64,000 bases of DNA from Massilia agilis (GTDB lineage: Bacteria > Pseudomonadota > Gammaproteobacteria > Burkholderiales > Burkholderiaceae_D): contig NZ_JANUHB010000001.1 of NCBI RefSeq assembly GCF_024756255.1, positions 558,001 through 622,000 of the forward strand. The letters are read 5' to 3'. The notes under the pieces are model-generated. The model saw only the letters and a list, made by a program, of their open reading frames with translations. It searched no databases and was not told the DNA's origin. Numbering within the stretch: position 1 is the stretch's first letter; every line of letters starts with the position of its first letter. This document shows positions 31,423 through 41,500 of the stretch, one piece after another. The position numbers and the translations under genes were made by a program.

Positions 31423-33974
31423 TTACCCTCCTTGGCCAGCCGCATGAGCAGGTGCTCGATGCGCGACGCGGTCCGCGCGTCGGTCAGCGCCGGCAGCGCG
31501 CACAGCTGGCGCAGCTCGGCCGCCGTGGTGGCCGGCTTGTGCCCCGACTTGAGCGAGGACTGCAGCACCTCCACCTGGAGCCTGAGCCGGTCGCGCGCGA
31601 ACTCCGGACCGCTGTCAACGCCTGCAATGATCTCAAGGCGGAGCAATTCATGCAACAGTTTGGCGCGGTTCTGCTCGAGCAGGCGGGCGTAGGCCTGGGC
31701 CTGTGGCGCGGCGGTGGCCGCGAGGGCGTCGCCAAAACGCTGGCGCAGCACGGCGTCGTAGTCGGCCGGCACGGCCGGGAGCTGGTCCCAGCGCGCCTGC
31801 CAGTCGGTGGCGGCGGCGTCCAGCGCCGGGTCGGCGACGGCGGCCTCGAGCTCGTGGATCAGGCGCAGGCGCTCGCGCAAGGCGCTGGCCTGGGCCACAC
31901 CGGCGGCGCGGCGCGCGGTGTCGGCATGGTGCTGCACCAGCGCGATGGCGTCGTGGTAGCGCTTTTCCAGCCGCGCCTCGTGCGCGCGTGGGACCGGGCC
32001 GGCCGCATGCCACTCGGCCGCGGCATCGCGCAGCAGCTTGCTGGCGGTGGAAGGCTGGGCCTGCGGCGCCGCCTCTTCCAGGCGGGCGCAGATCGCTTCC
32101 TTCACCGATTCGTGCGCGCGGCGCTCGGCGTCCAATGCATGCACGCTCTCCTTGCGGGCCGCGAACACGGCGTCGCAGGCGGCGCGAAAGCGCTGCCACA
32201 GCGCCTGCTCGTCCTTGCGTTCGAGCGGCAGCGCGCGGGCGTGCTCCTGCCAGCGCTGCTGGATCGCGCGCATCGCGTCCACCACGTGGCGGTCGTGCGG
32301 GTCGAGCGCGGCCACCTCGTCGATCAGCTCTTCGCGCTGCGACACCTCGCCCTTGCGCTGGTCTTCCAGCGGGCCTTGCAGCACCCCCAGCACCTCGGCG
32401 AATTCATGGTCCAGGCGTTTCTTGTCCTTGCGGTCGATGGCGCCCAGGTGGCTCCATGCGGTGCGCAGGCGCTGGACGGTGCCGGCCACATGCTTCCACT
32501 CGGCCGTGCCCTGCTCCAGGCGCGTGACCTCGGCCCGCGCTTCGTCCAGCAAGGCCTGGCCGCGCGCGGCATTGGCATGGCGTTCGTCGGCCAGGTGCTT
32601 GAAGTGCGCGGCGGCCGGCGCGTAGGCGGCGGTGCAGGCGGCGTCGAAACGCTCCCACAGGCTCTTGGGCGCGGGGCCGGAGATGCTGTCGAGCGCCTTC
32701 CAGCGCTCGCGCATGCTGCCCACCTTCTTGGCCAGGTCGCTCATCGACAGCTGCTGGGTGGACAGGGTCTCGACCGACTTGACCAGCTCCTCGCGCGAGA
32801 CGTTGCCGCCCCAGCGCGCCCAGTCCGAGAGCCGTTTGAGCTCGGCGCGCGCGTGGGCCAGCCGGTCGGCCTGCGCGCTGGTCAGGCGCATTCCCTTGTC
32901 GCGGCTGTCCTTGAGCGCCTTGTCCAGGTCCGCCGCAGTGCCGAGCGAGCCCTGGCGCAGCGCCGCTTCCATCGCGTCCAGCGTGTCAAGGAAGTGCTGG
33001 TCGGCGCCCTTGGGCGGCGCCTTGGCCGCGGGCGGGTTGGCCGGTTCTTTATGCTTGCGCTCGGGTTGCGGCAGGCTTGCCAGCAGCTCGTCGAAACGCT
33101 GCTGCTGCGCTTCCTGTACCGGGCCGCGCGGCGGCTGCCCCAGCTTTTGCCATGCCTTGCGCAGCGCCTCGGGCTGGAGCGACTCGCGCGAGGCGGCCAG
33201 CCACTCGGCCAGCTGGGCGTCGCGCGCGGCCAGAGCGGCCTGCCCTTCTTCGAGCGTGGCCAGGTTCGATGCCAGGCGCGCATGCGCGGCGGCGAATTCC
33301 GAGGCCAGCGCGCGCGGCAGCGACGCGTGTTCCGGCGCGGCCAGCGCGGCCTGCTGTTCCTGCTCCATCTGGGCCAGCCGCGCCCGCATCTCGTCGGCCG
33401 TCAGGCCTGCCGTTTCCAGCGCGCGCAGCGCCGCCAGGCGGTCGATCATGGCGCGCTGCAGCGCCACCTGCGCTTCCAGGCGCTGCCCGAGCTGGGCGCG
33501 CACGGCCTCGAACTGGCCGGTAAGCTCGGGCGCCGCGATCACCGACCATTTGCGGTCCAGTTCAGCGACGTGGTTCGGCGTGAGCAGCTCGTCGCGCAGC
33601 AGCGCCTGCGCCTGCTCGATGGCGGCCTGGGCGCGGCGCAGCTCGGACTCGTGGTGGCGGATCGCATCCAGGCGCGACTGCGCCAGCTTGGCCACGCGCC
33701 GGTCGGTGTTGCGCATCGCACTGTGGACGCGCTCGAGCTGTTCGGGGGAATGGACGAACTCGGCGGCAGCGAGCCGCAGTTCGGAGAATTCGCACTGGAG
33801 GATGAACTCGACGGCAGCGGCTTCGTTACCGCCCAGCTGCCGGAGCTTGTCGGCCTGCAGCTCGCGCTGCGAGCCCGCCGCCGTGGCCGCCTGTTGTGCT
33901 GGCGGCGCCGCCTGCCCGGCCGGCGGATCGCCCGGCTTGTTGTCGCCCGGGCGCTTGAAGAGAAACTCGAACAT
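31419..33974 (-). CDS. DUF349 domain protein
   Basis: 851 residues, highly helical and Ala/Arg/Glu-rich, with repeated Trp-centred segments typical of DUF349 (e.g. LGAIDRKDKKRLDHEFAEVL, IQQRWQEHARALPLERKDEQ, LWQRFRAACDAVF). Probably an elongated coiled-coil cytoplasmic protein. No enzymatic motif is visible; proteins of this family have no firmly established role. It leads directly into moaE (ATGA overlap). Start MFEFLFKRPGDNKPGD at 33974, followed by a Pro/Gln-rich linker. Confidence 0.88.
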   Translation of the reverse strand: MFEFLFKRPGDNKPGDPPAGQAAPPAQQAATAAGSQRELQADKLRQLGGNEAAAVEFILQCEFSELRLAAAEFVHSPEQLERVHSAMRNTDRRVAKLAQSRLDAIRHHESELRRAQAAIEQAQALLRDELLTPNHVAELDRKWSVIAAPELTGQFEAVRAQLGQRLEAQVALQRAMIDRLAALRALETAGLTADEMRARLAQMEQEQQAALAAPEHASLPRALASEFAAAHARLASNLATLEEGQAALAARDAQLAEWLAASRESLQPEALRKAWQKLGQPPRGPVQEAQQQRFDELLASLPQPERKHKEPANPPAAKAPPKGADQHFLDTLDAMEAALRQGSLGTAADLDKALKDSRDKGMRLTSAQADRLAHARAELKRLSDWARWGGNVSREELVKSVETLSTQQLSMSDLAKKVGSMRERWKALDSISGPAPKSLWERFDAACTAAYAPAAAHFKHLADERHANAARGQALLDEARAEVTRLEQGTAEWKHVAGTVQRLRTAWSHLGAIDRKDKKRLDHEFAEVLGVLQGPLEDQRKGEVSQREELIDEVAALDPHDRHVVDAMRAIQQRWQEHARALPLERKDEQALWQRFRAACDAVFAARKESVHALDAERRAHESVKEAICARLEEAAPQAQPSTASKLLRDAAAEWHAAGPVPRAHEARLEKRYHDAIALVQHHADTARRAAGVAQASALRERLRLIHELEAAVADPALDAAATDWQARWDQLPAVPADYDAVLRQRFGDALAATAAPQAQAYARLLEQNRAKLLHELLRLEIIAGVDSGPEFARDRLRLQVEVLQSSLKSGHKPATTAAELRQLCALPALTDARTASRIEHLLMRLAKEGK

Positions 33975-34069
33975 GATGAAGTCGCACTTCCAAAACCCCC
34001 ATCATAACAAAGAACGATGGGCGGCCTGGCGCGGCCGGGCTGCCGCGCGCGGAACGCCCCCGCACTGGC

Positions 34070-34672
34070 TCAGTGCACGAAGGACATCGGCGGGCCTTGC
34101 CGCTGGAGCCGCTCGGGCCGCGGCCGGTAGTTGCGGCCCAGCCGCGGGTAGCGCTCGCCACCCCGGCTTTCTTGCCTGTAGGCATCGTGCGCCAGCATCT
34201 GGTTGGCGATCGCGAACCAGGCCTCGCCTGAAATGACACTGGCGGCCAGTTCGAACAGTTCGCGTTCCTCGCGCTCGATGCGCGCCAGCAGCGCGACGCA
34301 GAACTGCTCGACCGCGGCGCAGAACTGGCGCACCCGGGCTTCGCTGTCGAGCGTGGCGCTCTCCACCACACGCAGCGCCGCCGCCATGGCGTCGGCCGCG
34401 GCCTGGCTGAGCGCGTCGAGCTCCTCGATCAGCTTGTCGGCCGCGCCGGTGGCGCGCCGCACCGCCGGGATCAGGAACTTGTCGAGCTTGCGCCAATGAC
34501 AAGACTCGTACAGGCGCTTGAGGGCGTCGCACGTCATCTCGACCTGGGCCGGGGTCAGCGCCCTTTGCTGGAGGAAATTGGACTGGAGCAACTTCTGAAG
34601 CGATTGAAGGCTGGTACGAACGCTGGTTTGCTCCACAGACAGTGCTACCAGCGTATAGGTCGCAGTTAACAT
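34070..34672 (-). CDS. Hemerythrin-like helical protein lacking most iron ligands
   Basis: 200 residues from ATG at 34672, preceded by GGGAGGAG. The predicted helices follow the HHE hemerythrin outline: RLYESCHWRKLDKFLIPAVR, KLIEELDALSQAAADAMAAA, and FCVALLARIEREERELFELA. The His residues that would bind the di-iron centre in true hemerythrins are mostly replaced, leaving only scattered His and Glu. C-terminal tail Arg-rich. The family call is therefore tentative. An all-helical cytoplasmic protein of unknown role is the safe statement. Confidence 0.5.
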   Translation of the reverse strand: MLTATYTLVALSVEQTSVRTSLQSLQKLLQSNFLQQRALTPAQVEMTCDALKRLYESCHWRKLDKFLIPAVRRATGAADKLIEELDALSQAAADAMAAALRVVESATLDSEARVRQFCAAVEQFCVALLARIEREERELFELAASVISGEAWFAIANQMLAHDAYRQESRGGERYPRLGRNYRPRPERLQRQGPPMSFVH

Positions 34673-34938
34673 CTTGTCTCCTCCCAGAATTCTCGCCAAC
34701 GCAAGCACCTGCCGGGAGAACGGCAAGCAACCGGGTTGGGAATGTCGTTTTGAACAGACCTTTGAGGAATTTTATTATTGTCATCGGCCCGCAGGAACTA
34801 GTAGTGTAAAGAGCCCCGACAGCAAAGGTTTGATATTTCGCAAACCACTAGCCTTTGGTCCTACACGCTGCGTCAACCTGTTGCCGCGCCGGGCGTTGCA
34901 ACGTGCCACGCAGCCATAATCATGTCAGCAGAAGAAAG

Positions 34939-35913
34939 TTACCAGCGCGCATGGTGCTGCTCGACCATGCCGGCCAGCCGCCGCACCGCGCGCGGCGCAG
35001 CATCCGGCGTTGCCCGCACCCAGCCGTCGAACACGCCGATCTGCTGCCGCAGCCGGCTGCTGGCCACCAGCAGTTGCTTGTCGTCGCGGCGCTCGCCGTC
35101 GGGGGTGAAATGCAGCTCCACCAGGCCGTCGGCGGTGCGCACGCATAGGCCTTCGGGCGTCATGTCGAAACGGGCCTCGCCCAGCGGCAACAGCTTACCG
35201 TCCAGCCACAATGCGTTCTCGGCCCCGCCGAAATAGCCCTGCTGCAAATTGATGCCCACGTCCGGCCCGTGCGCCGACAGCCAGCGCCACCCGGTGCTGC
35301 GGCCCAGCATGCCGTTGGAATAGTCCATGATCGCTACCCCCTCGTCGAGCACGAAACGGCGGCCACCCGCCACGGCCACGCCGGCCACGGTCATGGCGCC
35401 CGACTTTTGCGTCGCGTGCACCGATCCGCCCTCGGCCGGGCCGATGGCGAGCAGGTGTGCGGCCGCACCGCCGTAGGCCGCGTCGATGCGCAGGCCACGC
35501 GCGGACAGGCCAAGCATCCAGTCCTCGGTGCCGGCCGGCAGGATGTCGATGCGCTCCGAGAACGAACGGTAGCTCCCGGGCACGCGCGCGTTGGCGCCGA
35601 CCTGCGCCCCCATGCCGGGCAGGCCGACCGACGAGAAGCAGGCAATGTCCCGGCCCGTCGCACGCTCGAACACGTAGCCGAACGCGCTCGAACCCCAGCC
35701 CACGTGCACCAGGGCCGTGGCGCAGTACACCTCGTCGGTCACGATGCCGACGAAATGCCAGCGCTTGTGGTGCAGCCGGCGCCACAGCGCACTGCGCCGG
35801 AACGGTTCGGCCAGCGTGTGCCAGCCGAAGGACTCGGCCAGTCCCGCGTAGCGCCCAAGGCGCGGCTGGCCGTCGGCGCCGACGGCGTGCAGGGGGGCGG
35901 CCGGCAGCGTCAT
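34939..35913 (-). CDS. DUF2804 family protein
   Basis: 324 residues from ATG at 35913 (MTLPAAPLHAVGADGQPRLG); the start overlaps the ycaQ stop by four bases. Segments matching the family: RRLHHKRWHFVGIVTDEVYC, HVGWGSSAFGYVFERATG, and IMDYSNGMLGRSTGWRWLSA. It is predicted to be a beta-rich carotenoid-hydratase/lipocalin-like fold by family analogy, but the function is unknown. The frame continues upstream into ycaQ shadow. Confidence 0.8.
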   Translation of the reverse strand: MTLPAAPLHAVGADGQPRLGRYAGLAESFGWHTLAEPFRRSALWRRLHHKRWHFVGIVTDEVYCATALVHVGWGSSAFGYVFERATGRDIACFSSVGLPGMGAQVGANARVPGSYRSFSERIDILPAGTEDWMLGLSARGLRIDAAYGGAAAHLLAIGPAEGGSVHATQKSGAMTVAGVAVAGGRRFVLDEGVAIMDYSNGMLGRSTGWRWLSAHGPDVGINLQQGYFGGAENALWLDGKLLPLGEARFDMTPEGLCVRTADGLVELHFTPDGERRDDKQLLVASSRLRQQIGVFDGWVRATPDAAPRAVRRLAGMVEQHHARW

Positions 35914-37154
35914 GCGGCCACCTTGTCGTCGGTGGCGCACGCGCCCAATGCCGCCGCCAGCTGCCGCCCGAACGCGGCCGGCTCGGCATGCGTCACTTCC
36001 ACCGAGGCGCACCCGTGCCAGCGCGCGCAGCGCTGCAGCGCCGCCGCAATGTCGCGCGTGAAGCGCTCGCTCACGCGCGCGCCCGGCTCCAGGATCACCG
36101 ACTTGAGCTCGAATGCGCCGTGGCGGCGGTGCGCCTTGGCGTCGATCCGCCCGACCAGCGCGCCGCGCCGCAGGATCGGCAGCGTGAAGTAGCCGTAGCG
36201 CCGCTTTTCGGCCGGGGTGTAGCACTCGAGCCGGTAATCGAAGCCGAACAGGTCGAGCGCGCGGCGGCGGTCCCACACGATCGGGTCGAACGGCGACAGC
36301 AAGGTGGTCAGGGTTGGCGCCAGTGCGCCTTGCGCGGCCTCGCGCGCGGCCTGCTCATGCTCAGGGTGGATATAGACCGGGTCGTCCCAGCCCTCGACCC
36401 GCGCCTGCAGCAGCTCGCCGCGCGCAACCAGCTGGTCCGGGTCAGGATGGGGGCGCCGCGTACGGTGATAGTCTGGAATCCAGGCCGCGCGCGCCAGGCC
36501 CAAAGCGCGCACCGCGCGCAGCACGAACTGGCGCCGCACCTCGGGCAGCGCCGGCGCCTGGCTGTCGTCCCACGACGGGTGCACGCGCTCGGCCAGGTCG
36601 TAGATGCGCTGGAAGTTGTGGCGCCGCGCGATCATCAGCTTACCCGAAGTGAACAGCACCTCGAGCGAGCGTTTCTCGGGCTTCCATTCCCACCAGCCGC
36701 CGACCTTGCCGTCGGTGCGCTCGAAATCGCTCGAGCGCGCCGGGCCGTTGGCGCGGATGTGGTCCATCACCTTGGCCACCTCGGCGGCGCGCTCGCGCAT
36801 CCAGGTTTCGGAGTACTTCCAGCCCATCGCGCCGGGATCGAGCATGCGGTGGCGGTACAGGCCGTAATCCTCGATCGGCAGGAAGCACGCTTCGTGCGCC
36901 CAGTATTCGAACAGGCTGCCCTCTTCCAGCAGTTGGTCCAGCCACTCGGGCCGGTAATCGCCCAGCCGGCTCCACAGCACGAAATACGGGCTGCGCGCAA
37001 CCACGTGGATGGTGTCGATCTGGAGCATTTCCATGCGCCGAATCGCCTCCAGCACATCGGCCTTGGTGGCGCGGCGCCGGCGCGGCTGCAGCATGCCCTG
37101 CGCATGAAGGTGAAGGGCGCGCGCGGCGCCGGGGGAAAGGGTCAGTTCGCTCAT
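35910..37154 (-). CDS. ycaQ: YcaQ/AlkX family DNA glycosylase
   Basis: 414 residues, three winged-helix units typical of the HTH_42 (AlkZ-like) family. Family members YcaQ/AlkX unhook interstrand DNA crosslinks and excise alkylated bases. The catalytic motif QID (Q45-I46-D47 in EMLQIDTIHVVARSPYFVLW-type region) matches the YcaQ QxD form rather than the QxQ of AlkZ. Further signatures: FEYWAHEACFLPIEDYGLYR and LLSPFDPIVWDRRRALDLFG. Divergent from sbcDC, so a DNA repair pair. ATG at 37154 (MSELTLSPGAARA). Confidence 0.9.
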   Translation of the reverse strand: MSELTLSPGAARALHLHAQGMLQPRRRRATKADVLEAIRRMEMLQIDTIHVVARSPYFVLWSRLGDYRPEWLDQLLEEGSLFEYWAHEACFLPIEDYGLYRHRMLDPGAMGWKYSETWMRERAAEVAKVMDHIRANGPARSSDFERTDGKVGGWWEWKPEKRSLEVLFTSGKLMIARRHNFQRIYDLAERVHPSWDDSQAPALPEVRRQFVLRAVRALGLARAAWIPDYHRTRRPHPDPDQLVARGELLQARVEGWDDPVYIHPEHEQAAREAAQGALAPTLTTLLSPFDPIVWDRRRALDLFGFDYRLECYTPAEKRRYGYFTLPILRRGALVGRIDAKAHRRHGAFELKSVILEPGARVSERFTRDIAAALQRCARWHGCASVEVTHAEPAAFGRQLAAALGACATDDKVAA

Positions 37155-37267
37155 GCCAGCATTGTAATAACGTTTCGTCAACGCTGGTCAAGGGCTCCCG
37201 ACTTTTTCTCGGCAGCGGCCCGATGGCTGAGCTATAGTAGCGCCGGCTTCCCTTCCCTTCGATTCCC

Positions 37268-38512
37268 ATGCGCCTGCTGCACACGTCCGACTGGCACCTC
37301 GGCCAGACCCTGCACAACTTCGACCGGAGCTACGAGCACCAGTGCTTCCTCGACTGGCTGGTCGAGACCATCGTGGCCGAACAGGCCGACGTGCTGCTGG
37401 TCGCGGGCGATGTGTTCGACAACGCCAACCCGTCGGCACAGTCGCAGCGGCAGCTGTACCGTTTCCTGCAGCAGGCGCGCGAGCGCGCCCCGTGGCTGCA
37501 GGTGGTGGTCATCGCCGGCAACCACGATTCGCCGGGCCGGCTGGAGGCACCCGCCCCGCTGCTGCAGGCGCACGGCGCCACCGTGGTCGGCCACGTGGTG
37601 CGCGGCGAAGACGGCGAAATCGACCTGGCGCGCCTCCTGGTGCCGCTGGCCGATCGCGCCGGCCAAGTGCAGGCATGGTGCCTGGCGATCCCCTTCCTGC
37701 GGCCCGGCGACGTGCCGCGGACCGAGGGCGAGAGCGAAGGCGATCCTTACCTGCAGGGCGTGGCGCTGCTGTACCGCCAGGCGATCGAGCTGGCACGCGC
37801 GCGCTGCGCTGAAGGCCAGGCGATCGTCGCCATGGGTCACTGCCACATGGTGGACGGGCAGGCTTCGCTGGACTCGGAGCGGCGCATCGTCATCGGCGGC
37901 ACCGAAGCCTTGCCGGCCACGATGTTCGGCGCTAGCGTGGCGTACGCCGCGCTCGGGCACCTGCACCTGGCCCAGCGCGTGGGCCAGCAGGAACACCTGC
38001 GCTACAGCGGCAGCCCGCTGCCGCTTTCGTTCTCCGAGGTGAACTACCAGCACCAGGTGCTGCGCATCGACCTTGACGGCAGCGCGGTGCGCGAGGTCAC
38101 GCCGATCCGCGTGCCGCGCGCGGTGGAGCTGCTGCGCGTGCCGCAAGCGCCCGCGCCGCTGGCCGAGGTGCTGGCCGCGCTCGAAGCGCTCGACCTGCCC
38201 GAGCTTCCGGCCCACGCCCAGCCCTATCTCGAGGTGCGCGTGCTGCTCGAGGGCCCCGAGCCCGGCCTGCGCGCGCAAATCGAGGCCGCCATCGCCGGCA
38301 AGCCGGTGCGCCTTGCCAAGATCGAACCGACGCGCAAGGTGGCGACCGCCGCGCCGCTGGATGATGCGATGACGCTCGACCAGCTGGCCCAGCTCAAGCC
38401 TGACGACATCTTCCGCCGCCTGTACCAACAGCGCTACGGCGAGGAGGCGCCGGCCGAGCAGCTGGCCGCGTTCACCGAGCTGATGCTGGCCGGCGCCACG
38501 GAGGCGGCATGA
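37268..38512 (+). CDS. sbcD: Exonuclease subunit SbcD
   Basis: Mre11-type nuclease subunit of SbcCD, which cleaves DNA hairpins and protein-blocked ends. 414 residues. Phosphoesterase motifs LLHTSDWHLGQTLHN, VLLVAGDVFDNANPS, VIAGNHDSPGRL, MGHCHM and YAALGHLHLAQ are all intact. The stop overlaps sbcC by four bases (ATGA). Confidence 0.97.
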   Translation: MRLLHTSDWHLGQTLHNFDRSYEHQCFLDWLVETIVAEQADVLLVAGDVFDNANPSAQSQRQLYRFLQQARERAPWLQVVVIAGNHDSPGRLEAPAPLLQAHGATVVGHVVRGEDGEIDLARLLVPLADRAGQVQAWCLAIPFLRPGDVPRTEGESEGDPYLQGVALLYRQAIELARARCAEGQAIVAMGHCHMVDGQASLDSERRIVIGGTEALPATMFGASVAYAALGHLHLAQRVGQQEHLRYSGSPLPLSFSEVNYQHQVLRIDLDGSAVREVTPIRVPRAVELLRVPQAPAPLAEVLAALEALDLPELPAHAQPYLEVRVLLEGPEPGLRAQIEAAIAGKPVRLAKIEPTRKVATAAPLDDAMTLDQLAQLKPDDIFRRLYQQRYGEEAPAEQLAAFTELMLAGATEAA

Positions 38513-41500
38513 GGATCCTGCGCATCGGCGGCCGCAACCTGGCCTCGCTGGCGGGCGACTTCTGCGTCGATTTCGAAGCCGAGCCGCTTGCGTCCAGCGG
38601 CCTGTTCGCCATCAGCGGGCCGACCGGCGCGGGCAAGAGCACTCTGCTCGACGCGCTGTGCCTGGCTCTGTACGGCACCACCCCGCGCCTGCCCAAGAGC
38701 GCGCGCGGGGCCAGCGCGCTGCCGGACGTGAACGGCGAACCGGTGTCCACCGTGGACCCGCGCAACCTGCTGCGGCGTGGCGCGGGCGAGGGCTATGCGG
38801 AAGTGGACTTCGTGGGCAACGACGGCCTGCGCTACCGCGCGCGCTGGAGCGTGCGCCGCTCGCGCAACAAGCCGGGCGGGCCGCTGCAGGCCGCCGCGAT
38901 GACGCTGCATCGCCTGCCCGAGCTGGCGCCGGTGGGCGGCACCAAGTCCGAGGTGGCAAGCGAGATCGTGCAGCGCATCGGCCTGTCGTTCGAGCAGTTC
39001 ACGCGCGCCGTGCTGCTGGCGCAGAACGAATTCTCCGCCTTCCTGCGCACCGACGAAAACGAGCGCGGCGAACTGCTCGAAACCCTCACCGGCAGCGCGG
39101 TGTACAGCGACATCTCCAGGCGCGCCTTCGAGCGCTGCAAGCGCGAGCAGGAGGCGCTGCGCGTACTCAGCCAGCAGCTGTCGCGCCAGGTGCCGCTGTC
39201 CGCCGAGGCGCGCGCCACGCTGGACGCCGACCGCGCCCAGGCCGAGCTCGAACTGCAGGCGGTGGATGCGCGCCGCGCGCTGCTCGAACAGCAGAAGCGC
39301 TGGCACGACGAACTGGCCAAGCTCACCCGCAACGAGGCGGCGGCGCAGGATGCGCTGGCCGAGGCGCGTGCGCGCGTGGACGCGGCGGCGCAGCGCCGGC
39401 GCCACCTGGCGACACTGGAAGCGCTGCAGCCGGCGCGCGCATTGCTCGCCGAGGCCCAGCGGCTGGAACGCGAGCTGGCACAGGCGCAGTCCGCTGCCGG
39501 GCATGCCCAGCGCGAGCTCGAAAGCGCAACCACCGCACAGCAGCAGGCCGCGCACGAACTGGCGGCAGCGACGCAGGCGCTGGCGATGGCCGAAGCCGCG
39601 CAACGCAACGCCGCCCCGGCGCTCGACGCGGCCAAAGCACTGGACGCCGCGATCGTCGCCTTGAGCCCGGCCCTCGACCAGGCACGCACGGCGATGGAGT
39701 CGGCGCAGCGGGGCGCCGCCGACGCGGCGCAAATCCTGCAAACGAAGCGCGACGCCCACGCGGCGGCGGTCGCCGCGCAGCAGGCCGGCGTTGCCTGGCT
39801 TGCCGCGCACGCGCACCACGAACCGCTGGCCACACAGTGGGAACGCTGGGACAACCTGCTGGCACAGGCGGCCAACGCGGCGCAAGCCGACGCCGATGCT
39901 GCGGCGGCCCTTGCCACGGCCGGGCGCAACGCCGAGGCGAACGCGCAAGCCGGGCAGCAAGCGGCAACGGCACTCGAGCAGGCGGCAGCCGCGCTGCGCG
40001 AGCACGAGTTAGCCCTGCAGCGCGCAAGCGACGCGCTTGCCGGCTTCGATGACGCGGCCCTGCGCCAGGCGCGCCAGGCGCAGGACGCGCGGCGCGAGCA
40101 GCTTGCCACGCTCGAGAAGACATGGTCGGCACTGTCATCCACGCGCAAGCGCATGGCACAGCTGGACGAGCAGCGCACCGCTGCCGAAAGTGCGCGCCAG
40201 CAGGCCGAAACTGCGCTGGCCACGGCGGCGGCACAAGCGCAGGCGCTGGGCGGCGCAGCCGAACAGGCCGAACGCGCCCTCGCCGGCGCCGAGCTGGCCT
40301 GTGCCGACAGCGTTGCCAGCCTGCGCGCCCAGCTCGCGGACGGCGCGGCCTGCCCCGTGTGCGGCGCCCTGGAGCATCCCTACCATCACCAGGACGAGCG
40401 CTTGCAGGCCGTGCTCGACGGCCTGCGCGCCGAGGTGGTGCGCTGCCGGGCTGCGGCACAGGACAACCTGGCCGCGCAGGCGGCGCAGCGCACGGCGGCA
40501 GCGGGCGCACGCGAGCGCTTGTCCACGCTGGACACCGAGCGCGCGGCCCTTGTCCCGGCCCTGGACGAGCTGTCGCGGGCGTGGGAGGCACACCCGCTTG
40601 CACACGCCGCGCCGGGCGAAGACGAGCGCACCGGCTGGCTGGCCGCACAACAGCAGGCACTGCGGGACCAAGCCGCAGAACTGGACCGGCACGAACAATC
40701 GGCACAGCGTGCACGCGCGGCGCGCGACAACGCCCAGCAAGCATGCGACAAGGCGCGCACCGGCCATGCCCGGCTGCTGGAAGCGGCCCATGCGGCGCAA
40801 GCGGAAGCGGCGCGCCTGAAGGCAGAGCTGGACACGCTTGCTGCAAAGCGGGAAGCCGCCGCAAGCGCCCTGGCCGCGATCCTGCGCGAACTGGAGCAGC
40901 CACTGTCGCAGGCCGACAGCGACGGCTGGCAGGCCCGATGGCGCAAGGACCCGAACGCCTACCGCGCGAGCCGCGCCGCCGAGGCAAAGGCGTGGACCGA
41001 ACAGTCGCACCGGCTCACCCGCAGCGACAACGAGATCGCCACGCTGGAGGTCCAGCTTGCCGCCGCAGCAGCCAATGCCGGGCAGGCGGCGCGGCTGGCC
41101 AGCGAGGCTGCGGCCCAGTTCCGGCGTGCCGACGCACAGGTCAAGGACAAGCTGGGCGAGCGCGCCGCACTCTTCGACGGCAAGCCAGTGCAGCAAGTCG
41201 AACAGACCCTGGCACAGGCGATCGGGCAGGCCCGCGCCAAGCTCGCGGAGCGGCAGGCGGCAAGTGCCCAAGCCGCCCAGCGCGAAGCCGCCGCGCGTGC
41301 CGGCGTGATCCAGTGCGACGAACGCCGCACGGCCTTGCATGCCGCATCCACCGCCGCCACGGCGCAGCTGTCCGCATGGCTCGATGACTATGCCCGGCAG
41401 CATGCGGACCTGGAACCGGTTGCCGACAGCGCCGCCCTGGCCGCCCTGCTGCACACCACGCAGGAGGACGTAGCCCGGGCGCGCGCCGCGCTGGCCGAAC

